Source: Acorus gramineus (taxonomy: Eukaryota; Streptophyta; Magnoliopsida; Acorales; Acoraceae). Taken from it: a DNA stretch of 64,000 nt. The first letter of the stretch is position 1. Each line of letters opens with the position of its first letter. Shown piece after piece: positions 48,339 to 59,840 of this stretch. Below the pieces are notes generated by a model that worked only from the letters and a program-made list of their open reading frames with translations, did no database searches and was not told the origin of the DNA. Both the position numbers and the translations under genes were made by a program. The stretch covers positions 2,198,615 through 2,262,614 of the forward strand of contig CM060851.1 in assembly GCA_030737835.1 (NCBI GenBank), given 5' to 3'.

Positions 48339-48900
48339 TTAGACTTTCAAGATTTTTTTTTGCCATTTTATGGAATCTATTAGAACTGGATAATTAAGAA
48401 AGAATAATTTTATATTTGGACCATAGTTACTAAAGTTTTTTTTAGAGAAATTGTAGGCAAATTTATTTATTTCAAAATGCATCAAAACAAATAATGTCTT
48501 GATAGAAGTAAAAAACAAAAAAATAAAGAGATATAAAGAAGACACAGAAGAATCTTGATGGGGTGCTCGCAAAGAGCACAATACAAGGGTCTGTAACCGG
48601 GTGAGTAAGAAATCTACCCAATCCGCCCACACCCCCATTTACTTGATACACAAAGTGATGGACTGATGTTTCCCACTTGAATGCTCACCATCTCCGCCAA
48701 CACCAAACCCCATTCCCTAATGCTCAATTTGACTATAACCCACAAGTTATCGAAGTAGAAAATTACCCCTCTGAACACCATTTCATTTCTCGTCCGTAAA
48801 AAGGCCCACACGCACGCAAGGATTATCGAAAGTATGATCTTGCCTGTTTTGCTTTTATCACCCTTCCTTTTCATTTGGGTTGCCGCCTCTCAAAGGTCCT
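48339..48900 (-). mobile_element. LINE ORF2 3' end, minus strand
   Basis: The minus strand reads 'ACVWAFLRTRNEMVFRGV', the W..RN..VF motif found near the C-terminus of plant LINE reverse-transcriptase proteins. It continues open for about 60 residues ('IREWGLVLAEM') before frame changes and an AT-rich tail towards 48340. Only the last part of the element is present, as expected for 5'-truncated LINE copies. No complete RT domain remains. Confidence 0.6.
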
Positions 48901-49209
48901 GAATAGAACGAAAGATTAATAGCCGGTTCGTGAGTGACTCGACCAACCTCCAAAGTTACTAAATTAATCATAATGACTTATCCACAAGTTATCCATGATC
49001 AACCAAACAACCAATATTCTATTATTATGTTTCTAAACGAGAATAATTAAAATATAATCATACAAAAATGATTTATTTCACTGATATAATTATTTATCCT
49101 AAATAACCTAGTTCCTCTACTTAAACAAAGGGTTTGAAGTATATGATTATGATGCCATTATCTTTATTTTTTTGGGGGTAAGAAGCAATTTATAAACCAA
49201 ACCAGTTAT

Positions 49210-49370
49210 TAAACATAAATTAGGCTCTATTGCTTCAGCCAGGGAAAGTCCCTCTTTGGTTCTGTTTTGTTAGTTTTCTATTTGTTTTTATTTTTCACAA
49301 TCTTCGGACCAGTTGTAACTGCTTTTTACTAATTAATAACGGTTTAACTTTCCCTAAAAAATAATTAATT
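49210..49370 (+). mobile_element. Possible LINE 3'-tail fragment
   Basis: 'ggttctgttttgttagttttc' followed by 'aactgctttttactaattaataacggtttaac' and an A-rich end resembles the 3' tail of plant LINEs. It lies close to the minus-strand LINE remnant but in the opposite orientation. There is no coding sequence in it. Confidence 0.3.
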
Positions 49371-49521
49371 GAAAGATTAACAAATTTAACAGGTAATATA
49401 AATGTGGAATCTTGGAGGGGTTTATGCATAAAGTTTCCAATGCTTTAAAAATCCCATATAAAAACCCGTGATTGGCGTCAAAAGCGGGTCCCAACTCCCA
49501 ACAACTGTTCCTTTCGTGGCG

Positions 49522-49529
49522 GGTCCCAC
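49522..49529 (+). promoter_or_regulatory. TCP-type site (GGTCCCAC) upstream of the WVD2-like gene
   Basis: GGTCCCAC matches the class I TCP consensus GGNCCCAC. It lies about 280 bp before the TATA box of the WVD2-like gene. A near copy ('gggtccca') is at 49486-49493. Confidence 0.35.
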
Positions 49530-49803
49530 AGATGTTAAACGTTTTCCTTCCTCCAACCCAGACAGACCGTGACTCCCCACCAAATCAAATCTGGACCACC
49601 CGTTCACATCCTTACAGACCTATTCAACGGTCCACATCATTCTTCTTCGCGAAATATATATCTTACACGTTTTCGCGAGTTACAATATTGTCTCCGCACG
49701 TCCCAAACCACGATCACCACGTCGTGATTAATAAGACAGTTTTTGGAGGTTTTATTTGTAATATAATTGCCGTTAGTTGACGGCGTTAACGGAACAGACG
49801 GAC

Positions 49804-49810
49804 TATAAAT
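49804..49810 (+). promoter_or_regulatory. TATA box of the WVD2-like gene
   Basis: 'tataaat' lies about 30 bases ahead of a GA-rich leader that ends at the donor ACG|GTAAGG at 49943/49944. The spacing fits a transcription start near 49835. Several AACGG cores (MYB3R-type) surround it, at 49626-49630, 49770-49774 (reverse), 49788-49792 and 49830-49834. Confidence 0.5.
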
Positions 49811-52390
49811 TGCCTGTCTCGAGAGGTTGAACGGTTCGAGTTTTTTTAAAAAAAGAATCGAAAAAAAAGGGAGGTCGAGGAGGAGAAGTTGAGGGAGGAG
49901 CGAACGAGCGCCGTCGATTCTTCGCCGGATCAGTAAATCAACGGTAAGGAATGCACATTGTTCCTCCCATTCGAAAATGCCGATTCGATTTATTAGCGTT
50001 TTTTTTTTGGTTCAAAATGGTGCCAAAATAAGGTTATTTTTTGGGGTCTCTTTTTCTCATTGAGTTTTGATTCAGTTTCAATGGGGAAATGTAGGATCTG
50101 AAATGGGTTTCGAAGATTGAGCAAGAAAGGAACGATCTTTAATGGTATTTTGGGATGTTTTGCTGGGGATAAGTGAAAAAGAGATGTCATTTTCAACTGG
50201 GTTTGTTTGTTTGTTTGTTTTTCTTTTTCGCAGTGGATGTGTTGCTGTCGACAAGTGGGGTCTGCGTTTTTTTTCTGGGTTTTGGTAGTAATGGATGTGG
50301 GTTTTGCTGATTTTGTATTTTTATGAGTGGATGAAAACAATGTACTTTTCACTTTATTGTTGGTTTGATATGTTTCTATTCGTCCTTTGTAGAATTTACT
50401 TGATTTGGGTGTCTGTTAAAACGTAAACATTCACTCTTTTGTACTATGTGTACCATTGGTTGTGATGTGTTTTGACATTTAGTGGTGTCATTGTAGAGTG
50501 TCACATTGGATTCTCTTCATATCCCTCATTCACCAATGTCATTCTGTCGGTCAAGCGATAAGTATGTGGATAACTAGAGTAAAAAAACAGGCTTGTTTGC
50601 TTGGATTTTGCTTCTTCAATTTGGTATATCCATGTTTTGGTCTCATTTTCATTATGTTTATGGTTTTTAATAAATTTTATTCTTCATTGTTAATAAAGAT
50701 TTTTTGTTCCTAAGTTGCTTTTCCTTGGAATGAAATCTATCACAAGATATGAGAGTGGTTCGCAATGCATTGGTATGTGATTTTTTATGGTTCATTATTA
50801 TCATTGTAATGAATTGATCAACAAGGACATGTTTGCTTGTCTGTACTTTGTTAGATAAATCTATGTGAATTTGTTTCAATAATGGAATTTTGCATGCGAC
50901 GATGCTTGCAGTTATTTGGGGAACGTAAAAGAAATGTTTTTGCCTTTAAGAGGGGGAGACTTGTTCAATTTTTTTCTCTCCACTGAATTGACTGATGGAT
51001 CGGTTGGTTCGGATGGAGGGCCTTTTTCATGGATGAAGGTGAAGGGTGGGAGGTCAGAATCACTTTTTGGTTGAATCTTCTCTTTGGGTTTGGTTGGTGG
51101 ATGGGGATCGGGGGGCTCACACAAACCTGTTCATGATATGAACTTTCTAGCAGTATCAGTATGCTAATTCAATTATTATGTTGAATTAGGCTTAAATATT
51201 TATGTTTCCTTCATTCTCATGATGGTTTTTCTTTTCAGAATATGATCTCCTCTTGATGACTGTAATCTATCTTTTTTGCTCTTCAATTGATGTTTTTGCC
51301 AAAGCTTGTTTACATTTTGTCACCCAACTCTTCTATTACTGACCTCATGTTTGTTCAATTTCTAACCTAAATATTGATGTAATGCTATTTCTCTTTTGTT
51401 TTTTTTGGTGGAAATGTCTTAACGTTAATGTGACACATACAGATAGAGACATAGAGTAGTTACACGCAAAGTTCTTTTTCATATGAAATTTAACCCAACC
51501 CATTTTTCTTTTCCTGCCAAGATGAAAAGACATTGGTCATAGTTCAGCTCTTCTTTGTGGACCTTGAAATATTTTTTCCTAATCAAAAAGTGTTTCTGCA
51601 TTTCCATAGGTGTAATCCAAGTCACTTTTCACCTACGAGGGCTGGGTTGATGAATGACCCACCTTATTGCTTCATGGCTTTTTTAGGTTACTCTATTCTT
51701 TGGTGTGGAATGCACGCATTATATATTTTTCAATCCTTTTTTTGTGTGTAAAATGTTGTCAACTTTAGTGTAGGTATGTTTTGAAATTTTTTCTTTAATT
51801 CATTGAAAGGGATGTGATAATTTTGAATTATGTTTTTTTGAAAGTTTATTATTTTGGACAATGATCTCACCTTTCCCTTTCATCTATTGACTGACATGGA
51901 AGTATTATTTGATACCTGATAGTTCTTTTGTGTAGGGTATTTTGGGTTTCACACTTGAGGGTTTAAAGATTTTTAATGACATCAAAAGAGAAGGATTTTT
52001 GGGTCAATATGAAGCTACCATTTATTTCTCATTCATCATACTTGTAGACACAATATCCAAATTTGTATCTGTATGGTATTTCAAACAGGATGACTTGGTA
52101 GCCTCTCTCTTGAATATAATGAAATTGATTGTTTAATAAATTCAATTTTATCATTATCCCGAGGTGTAATAAGAATAAAAGTGATAACAAATTTATTCAT
52201 CCTTCTCTTCACCACTGTGCAATGTGCTGGACTGCTCTGGGTGATGGCCTTTTTCATAATAAAATTTATGCTTATTTTTATTTAATATATCTGGATAAAG
52301 ATGAACCTGAATGAAAACATAACCAAATATAGTACATGGCATTCATGGTTCTCTGATTTAGTTGCGTGGTCTCATGCGATTTCAATGATT

Positions 52391-52450
52391 TGTCAAATGT
52401 GTTATGTTTGCATCAAATGTGTTATGTTTGCATCAAATGTGTTATGTTTG
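52391..52450 (+). repeat. Three perfect 20-bp tandem units in the leader intron of the WVD2-like gene
   Basis: Units at 52391-52410, 52411-52430 and 52431-52450 read 'c/tatcaaatgtgttatg' and onward with only the first bases of unit one differing. The array lies 116 bp before the 3' splice site at 52565. Confidence 0.85.
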
Positions 52451-52569
52451 CTTAAGATGCATTATTTTTCTTTCTGTCAAGGCGATTGATGCAGCTGTTT
52501 TATCTACTACAATGAGTGATCTTACAGTTTAATGTATGTATATGTTTGTTTCTTATATCTTGTAGTGCA

Positions 52570-55500
52570 ATGGGGAAGGACCACGAATTGAGCCTGGGAG
52601 AGGATGCAGTGGACGGAACTTGTTCTCTTGCTGAGCTCCAAGATCAATTTAGTATGCATTGTGAGATTTCAGGATCTTTGCCTCATACTGTGAAGGTGAA
52701 TGCTGAATCAAAGGAGTGTGTGTCAAAGCTTGACACTGCAGACCATATAAATGAGGTAGAGTCTCTCTCTCGAGATGGGATTCACAATGGGTCAGAACAA
52801 CCTTGTTATGGAAACAAAGTTGGTGCAAGCTTGCCTGAGGAAAAAGGGGATTGTGATGCCCAAAAACTAACTCATCATAAGAAATCAGCATCCCCCATGA
52901 AATCTGCGTCAAGGTCTGCTAATTCGAAAACTGTGCATGTAAATGACCCTGTCCCGCAACCATTTGCAAGTGCAACTGAGAAGCATGTTCCAAGTGGCAC
53001 TCAACTTATGGGGGCTGATGCTTCTGTTGGCTATGGAAATGGGCGTGCTAATGTTCAAAGTTTGCAGTCTCCACAGAGTCTAAAAAAAGCTCAGGTAAGA
53101 TGCTTTCTGGTTCTGATTATTATTTTCCTAGTTAGCTGCCTTATGTGTTTTTAAATATATTTTAATGAATTTTTGTAATTTTATCTTTGAGAAGTTTTTA
53201 ATACCTATTATATAGGAAATATTTTAAATGTTCCATCTTTCTGTGCTTGGCAGAGAGTTCCTATTTGGGCTTTGGATGTAGAAGCTTTATGTACATCTAC
53301 TTCTATGCTTTAGCTCTGTTTTCTCTAATTGGCTTTGGTTTGAGTCTAGGTTTAGGAGTTTGTTTCAATAACAATTTTGTAGCAGAGGACGATTATGTGT
53401 TTTATCTCTATTACGGTTTAGAATCTCATCCCGGGAGCTATTGACTTGTTGTGTGAAACATTGCTGACTTTTAGTCATGATTGAAGTTGAGGATTTGATA
53501 GTGGAGTACGGAGAGTGGTGTAGCTGTGTTGGAGCTGACCTGAACTAAGTATTAGATGCACAGCTTGGCTTGAACATGGTTTTTAAAAAAGTGAACTTGT
53601 TTGCTGGATGGGATTGCTGACCTGTAGTGGTTGACCTAAGGATTTAATACTGGCATAAGGCTAGGGGTATAAGATCTGTCATAAGCTGTATTAGTTGCTC
53701 AACTTGGCTTGAAAAAATATATAATTTACTTTTTTTAGCAAAACATATTACATATAATTTACTTGAGCTGACCTGGTTTTAAAGAGATGAGCTTGTCTAC
53801 TGGATAAGATTGGATATGGTCAAGCTCAGAATGCAATCATTCCTCAGCTAATCGGTTTATTTACCACCCCAACCTCAACGTTAGAGGAATACTTGAATGT
53901 TTTTTGGATATATTACATTGAAAATTTTGCAACCTCTGCGACCTTAGGTTATTCCTGTTATTGCAACTGCACGAACTTAATTGGTAGTATTACTGCAAAT
54001 AAATTTGTGTATTAGGAGCATCCAGCTAGTCTATTTCTTTTCAGGTATATGCACATCCTCCGTTGAGGGTAATGATATGAGCATTGTTGATACCTGAAGA
54101 CCATTACTGATTGTTGTAGAGCATTTAGCACTTTATATGAAAATTTGTAATTGTTTAAATTGATACGAGTTTATATAAGAATTTGTTTATCAATGTACGT
54201 GGCACTTAATTTAAACTGTTGCAGCCAAATTCTTCATTTATTTCAAAGAAGCCTTTGCAGCCTGGTAAATCAATGCCTCCTGATGAAGATGTCTGTTCAG
54301 TTGCCTCTTCATATCCTTTTTCAATATTTGCACCTCTCTTCTTGATGTTAAAATGATCTCTGTGTCACATTATGCTGAATTTTCCTTAACGCACTCAGAA
54401 CTGCATTATCAGTGAGAACCTTAAAGTCAGTGACATCTGGTGCATGTGCTCCTGTTTTTAGGTGCAGTGAGCGTGCTGAGAAGAGGAAGGAGGTATTTTA
54501 TTATTGAGATTTTCATGTTCTGAATAAATATTTCTCTTCATGCACATTTTTTTTAATATTTCATTTGCTTGTTAGTTTTACTCAAAATTGGAAGAGAAAC
54601 ATCAGGCTTTGGAAGCAGAGAGAAATCAGTGTGAAGCCAGAACCAAGGTACATTATTTACTTGCTCTAAGCTATGTAAACATCTGGTGTGTTTCTTTCCC
54701 TTCTGTTATAGTTTTGCCCATTTGAAAATTTGAAGACGTATCTTTGTACAGCACATGCCAAAAGTTTCAACTTCAATGCACTAGTGGAACCTAATATCTG
54801 TCAGGAAGCCATTTATGGATGCAACCGTTGTTGAGGATTTGGTGTTGTTTCAGTCCATGGGGCATGGGGCATATTTGTCAACCAATTTAAAGTTGATTAA
54901 GAGTCTAGTTATTTGGAAGAAAACCCTTAGACATTGAACTAAAATAATTGTGTAGATTGTTTATTTATTAACATAATAGTCAAAAGACCTTATGGATGAA
55001 AAATAGATAATATGATTTAGATGTTTTAGCTAACTGAAATATGCATTAGAGCAAATATTGTTTGTTCTCATCGGCCACACATGCAATTTAAAATCCAGTG
55101 ATGCAATATTCTCTCCATGTTTATTTAAAATTGTAAGTAACAATTCTATGAACTATGCCCTCTTGTGTTGTTACATTGTTGACATTGACTGCTTATTAGA
55201 ATATACCATGGATTTATTTACACAACTTAATAGTGATTCACCAATAAAAAAAAGGTTAATAGTGGTTTCACTTTACATTCCACACTTTGACATCTCTTAA
55301 AAATCCATTGGTCCTTTGTTGCTAAATACTCCAAAATTATTCATTAAAACTCATATTAAATGCACACTTTTCATTAAATTTTTTAATGAAAATTATGATT
55401 TTGTATAAAGTAGCTTAATAAAACTGGATTCAGAAAAAGCTCACCTTCTTTGCTTTTTAAAAAGTATATTTTTGTATTAAAAGTTGAAACATACTTTGCA

Positions 55501-56581
55501 ATTAAGCAAGCTTTTCTGGAACCGTTTCGAAACACATTTAGCTTTTTTGATTTCTGTAAAATCAAAATGGCCCCTAACAATACATGTTGTATTCAATAAT
55601 TTACTTATTAAATGAATTAAATATGTATTAATTGCGTAATACATATCTTACTAGTGCAACGGAATTTAAAGTAAAAATGAAAAAAATTGCTATCAACACT
55701 ACTATTAATTTTTCTATTTTCATGAAAAAAATTCCGATCTTTTCTTTATTTTTGTACGGAACTTAATCCAAACAAAATGGAATCGTGCATATTTATCCTT
55801 GCTGAATTGTACCTGAATTCTGAATAGGTGACAATGTGTTAGATTGCCTTGGATATATCTGTTATATTCTGGTGGGTAACAAGTTGTTAGATTGCCTTGG
55901 ATATATTTGTTATATCTTTTGGAGGCAAGCTCTCTGTCTCAGATTACACATCGACCCGAAAATATCATGTGCTCGAGAGACTCATCTAAATGGATGTGGC
56001 TGCATGATCTTCTGATTTGAACAAGCCTTACCTTTTTGTAGGAAGAGCGAGAGGCCGCTATAAAGCAGCTCAGGAAGAGCATGACATTCAAGGCAACACC
56101 AATGCCAAGCTTTTACCATGAGGGGCCACCCCCAAAGGTTGAACTTAAAAAGGTGCACCAATTCCAATGATTCTGTGATGTCTTAATGAAGAGCTATGGA
56201 TATAATTTTTTTTTATTTCCCTTATTTTTTATGAAGTTTTTCATTCATATTCATCTTTTATCTTTGAAATACCAGCAACCTCCAACCCGTGCGAGATCTC
56301 CAAAGTTTGGTAGAAGGAAGAGCTGCAGTGATGCAACCAATCTTCCCCGGCCTGATAATAGTGGATGCGCATCCCATCGAGCAATTCGCCACAGCCTTGG
56401 CAGTTACTGTAAAGAAGATACTAAAAAAGCATCTCCAAATCATTTAAAAAATGGTACTGGCTCCTCCACAGACAGAAGCAGGACTAAATCCGTCAAAGAG
56501 AACAACCATAACCTCCCTCATGAGGCATCCAAGCAGCGCAACACAGATGTGACTGTCGTTGATGTGACCGTGCAGTTGTAA
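52570..56581 (+). CDS. WVD2-like (WDL) microtubule-associated protein, TPX2 domain
   Basis: Six coding exons (52570-53094, 54225-54310, 54399-54492, 54576-54647, 56042-56152, 56276-56581) encode 397 residues. A non-coding leader exon ends at 49943 and a 2.6-kb intron precedes the ATG. The N-terminal 200 residues are low-complexity (Ser, Lys, Asp). The TPX2 C-terminal domain spans about 224-300, with '[20 protein letters not shown]' (KLEEK at 239-243), '[19 protein letters not shown]' and '[16 protein letters not shown]'. A basic '[13 protein letters not shown]' and a Ser/Lys-rich tail follow. Proteins of this family (WAVE-DAMPENED2 and WDLs) bind and bundle cortical microtubules and affect cell elongation and organ twisting. 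The intron 54311-54398 has minor-spliceosome (U12) signals. I cannot say which WDL it matches best. Confidence 0.92.
54311..54398 (+). other. U12-type AT-AG intron of the WVD2-like gene
   Basis: The 88-base intron begins ATATCCTTT, the exact minor-spliceosome AT-class donor. It contains TTCCTTAAC at 54382-54390, the exact U12 branch-site consensus, and ends CACTCAG. The branch A lies about 9-10 bases from the 3' end, within the U12 range. Only the AG at 54397-54398 restores the conserved frame (S|S-T-A-L-S-V-R). The upstream AC at 54393-54394 is too near the branch site and shifts the frame. The termini are therefore AT-AG rather than AT-AC. Confidence 0.88.
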
Positions 56582-57130
56582 TGTGTTAGTGATTTGAAGT
56601 TTTCTCTTTTGATTTTTCTTCCTTCCTGTGGATCTCTTTCATGCAGTGATTTTTTCCTCTCCTTTGCATGATGTGGTTGCCTTGTTGGAACAATGTTGCA
56701 GATGTGTCTGTGGTTTGCAGTGTAAATTTGTGTTGTTTGTATATACATAGAAGGAAACTAAGCTTTCCCTTCATCTTCCTGTTGGCTTTCTGAAATGTTT
56801 ATCATGCAATCTTGATAATTCGTTGAGTATGTTTTATGCCTATTTTTTTTATGCATTAAATGAACCTTTGAGGATATGTTACAAAATCTTTGTTAGGTTT
56901 AAATGCAAAGGTTTTGTTACAAGCACAGGTTGCATTGCCACAACTGAAAACTTCTCATTTTTTTCCCTCTCTAATGATTACTGAGTTTTTGAAGAGATTT
57001 AATGGTCTCATATGTTCATATAAAAGATATTATTCGAATGTATATGACGGATATTCATCACACAATGTTTGAATTTCGTATTTGAAGGAAGTATGTGAAT
57101 TTGAATAATTAATTAAATCATCTGATTTGC
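56582..57130. other. 3' region of the WVD2-like gene
   Basis: The 3' UTR should extend some 200-300 bases past the stop at 56579-56581. T-rich stretches with 'tgtaaatttgtgttgtttgtatata' near 56720 are plausible end-processing signals, but no site can be fixed. Nothing else was seen. Confidence 0.4.
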
Positions 57131-57352
57131 TATATATATATATATATATATTAATGATATGAAGTGGTAATAGTGAATCACGCATATATGAAGGAATATG
57201 TGTCGATAGAGAAAGTATATCATCTTATTGAAGCATATACATCATTGCGTTACATGCGTTCTTTATCGACACATATACCTCGATAATGGAGGTATATACG
57301 TTCGCATAGACCGTATATTATCATTCAACTATATATATATATATTCCATGAA
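57131..57352. mobile_element. MITE-like inverted repeat between TA tracts
   Basis: 'atatgtgtcgatagagaa' (about 57196-57213) and 'ttctttatcgacacatat' (about 57260-57277) are inverted with one mismatch. Further diverged arms lie outside them, and (TA)n tracts bound the whole at about 57131-57150 and 57330-57345. There is no coding sequence. Confidence 0.45.
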
Positions 57353-57469
57353 AAGTCATATCTTTAATATGTTTTTTAAGAATTATAAATAAAGATATTT
57401 ATAAGTTATTAACATATATAATACAATGTTTATTGGATACACCAAGCAAAAAAAAAAGTTTATCAGATG

Positions 57470-57745
57470 GATAATGTTATGTACAACCCTGTTTTCATAC
57501 ACAATTCCAGTCTACAAAGATTTTAAATTTTTTAAAAATAGCATATCTTATCTAATGAGGTACATGCTTTTACAAAAAATGAAGCATATGTTCTAGTGAG
57601 TCGCATGCATGCATTTATAGAAAATGTTAAAAATTTCTATCAGCGAATATACCTTATTAATACGAGTATATGCTTTGTTAATTTTTTATCGACGCATATA
57701 GGACTGAAATTGGGATTAGAAAAAAAAATTGGGTGTAACAACACT
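57470..57745. mobile_element. Possible MITE related to 12400-12660
   Basis: 'ggataatgttatgtacaacc' and 'cacaattccagt' at the left are loosely inverted in 'actgaaattggg' and 'gggtgtaacaac' at the right. A similar left end ('ggataatattttgtacacc', 'gcaattccact') occurs near 12406, so this may be a family. The borders are approximate. Confidence 0.35.
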
Positions 57746-57839
57746 TTTGTCAGATATGTGTATATATCAGAGAGGACAGACTTACCTGTTGGAGGTCTAG
57801 TTCTAGCTTTCAAGGTTAAATATTTGAATTGAGCCAGTG

Positions 57840-59840
57840 AACACACTGGACCTTGTTGTGTGTGATCTTTATGAAAAAGTGCTTGCAATTGATCATGTAA
57901 TCATTCAAAAGGATGTATCATGTATGTACCTATGCAAACCTATTAAATGATGTGATGATAAAAAATTCACTCGCATTACTCAGTTTTTTCTTTATCTGGA
58001 AGCTTATAACACATCCAAATTGGGCTTATTTTTTTAAAGGCTGAATGGCTGACTGATGTTACCCTTAAGACATTTTTTATGGGGCCCTATAAATGAATCA
58101 ATCCTTTCTGCTCCAGCTTCATCATCCACTATATACAACCCAACAAATTTGGGTCCCGTGGAACAGAACAAACTATTTCGAACCAAGAGCATCTTCGTTC
58201 CTATAAAAAATTATGGATGTAATATTCCACAGCGCATCACATGTTCCTTTCCTACTGCATTGCTAACTAAGTTTTACCCTAAAATTCCTCTAATCTCCAA
58301 CTCATATAGAATTGATTCTTGAAAGAGCTCACCAAGATTTGATGAGAATGTTAACAACCCAGTCAGAAAAGAACCTTCACAAGTCTTTGCACTTAACATC
58401 AAAGTGTGTGTATTACTCACTCCTAGGTATCATCACTGTTTAAAGTCAGTCATTATGGAATGAATTATTATAATATATACATTAATGTTCAAACTGGTTG
58501 GCTTAGTTCATTCACATCTTAAAATATATATTTAAATTCAAAACACAGATTCCCCAACCTGGGTTTTCTAGTTTATGTGTGAAAATGTTCCCCCTTTATA
58601 AGACCTGCTATTCAAAAGAGAGGTTAATTGCATATCTTTGTTAACCCTTTTGAGTCCACACAAATCACAGGCCACCACCACCTTTCCAGGCTTTTTGTTT
58701 TTCGCTGTTAAAACTCAGTTGTTTCCATTACTTGCCAATCAAGCTTGGAATCCCAACCTGCAAAAGCTTCCAGTTGAAAGCCTGGGGTTCCTCCAAGTGG
58801 GAAAGTTTAGAAATAGCAAAAGAGAAACCCTTTACTTGAGCATTACAAGCTCTATGTCGAGATTCTGTGATCATAGTCAGACACACAGAAGAATAATATC
58901 TGTTTTGATGCTCACCTGACCATTATATTCATTAAAATATATGTCACACTTTGTTAATGTGTACCAGAACATAAATGAAGCTTTGTTGATTGATCCTGAC
59001 AAAATCCAAATTGGTGTATTATTAAAGCATCCGATCCTTCTCTACATGCAAGTTTGATCAAGTAAAAGTAATTTGGTGGTTTTTATTGCTTCACCTTTCA
59101 TGAAAGCGTATCCCACACATGACAAATTAAACTTTCCATCATCAGGTGTGAAAAGCATGTCTGAAGAGTTGAAATAAAATCTAGGCATCCAACTTATCTC
59201 ACTTCAAGAAAGAAATCTCACATATATCCTCTTGTGCATAAACACCCACTATAAGATGGTCCTCCATCTATCTGATTCATTCATTATAGTTGAGGGGAAT
59301 GTTGTCTGGTTCGAAAGCATTCCATTCTAAGCAGATGGAGATCGAAGGAATGGTTTTGGACCAGGCTTCATTCCCCCTAACTCAAAAAATTGCATTCGCA
59401 TCACGTTGTAGACTGACATATGATCACCACAGGTGGATCTTGAGCTTGGTCTTCTTAATGGGTACGCATTGATGAGATTTTTTTGTTTTCAAGATTATCT
59501 TCTCAAGCTATACTGTTTCAAGGTTTGTATAATTCCACTCTTTCATATGTTCAGTTGTAAACCAAAAAGCTATAGTGAGGTAAGTAATTCATGATAGAGT
59601 GGCTGTAAATTTAGGCCACTGAAATCCTTCACCAATTTCTGCAAAGTATGATATATGCATCAATTTTTTTTTTCCTACTTTTCTAGCTTGGTCTTGGAAT
59701 GTTAGTGATTGATTATATCTTTATTATAATACTAAAAAGCACGAAATTAAGACCATTGCATGCATGTAGATTATCCACATTTTCCATGAAACATAGCAAA
59801 AACATGTTGAGTGAAAAATCTCATCAGGTGTTGCTTCCTC
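57840..59840 (+). repeat. PPR-cluster 3' flank, distal copy D
   Basis: Blocks of the PPR-A and PPR-B flanks recur here in order. 57885-57980 resembles 8110-8165. 59100-59460 resembles 8300-8650 and 15290-15650 ('catcaggtgtgaaaagcatgtctg', 'cttggtcttcttaatggg'). 59560-59780 resembles 11110-11350. It therefore once followed a PPR gene, but none is present immediately upstream, where the WVD2-like gene lies. Confidence 0.65.
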
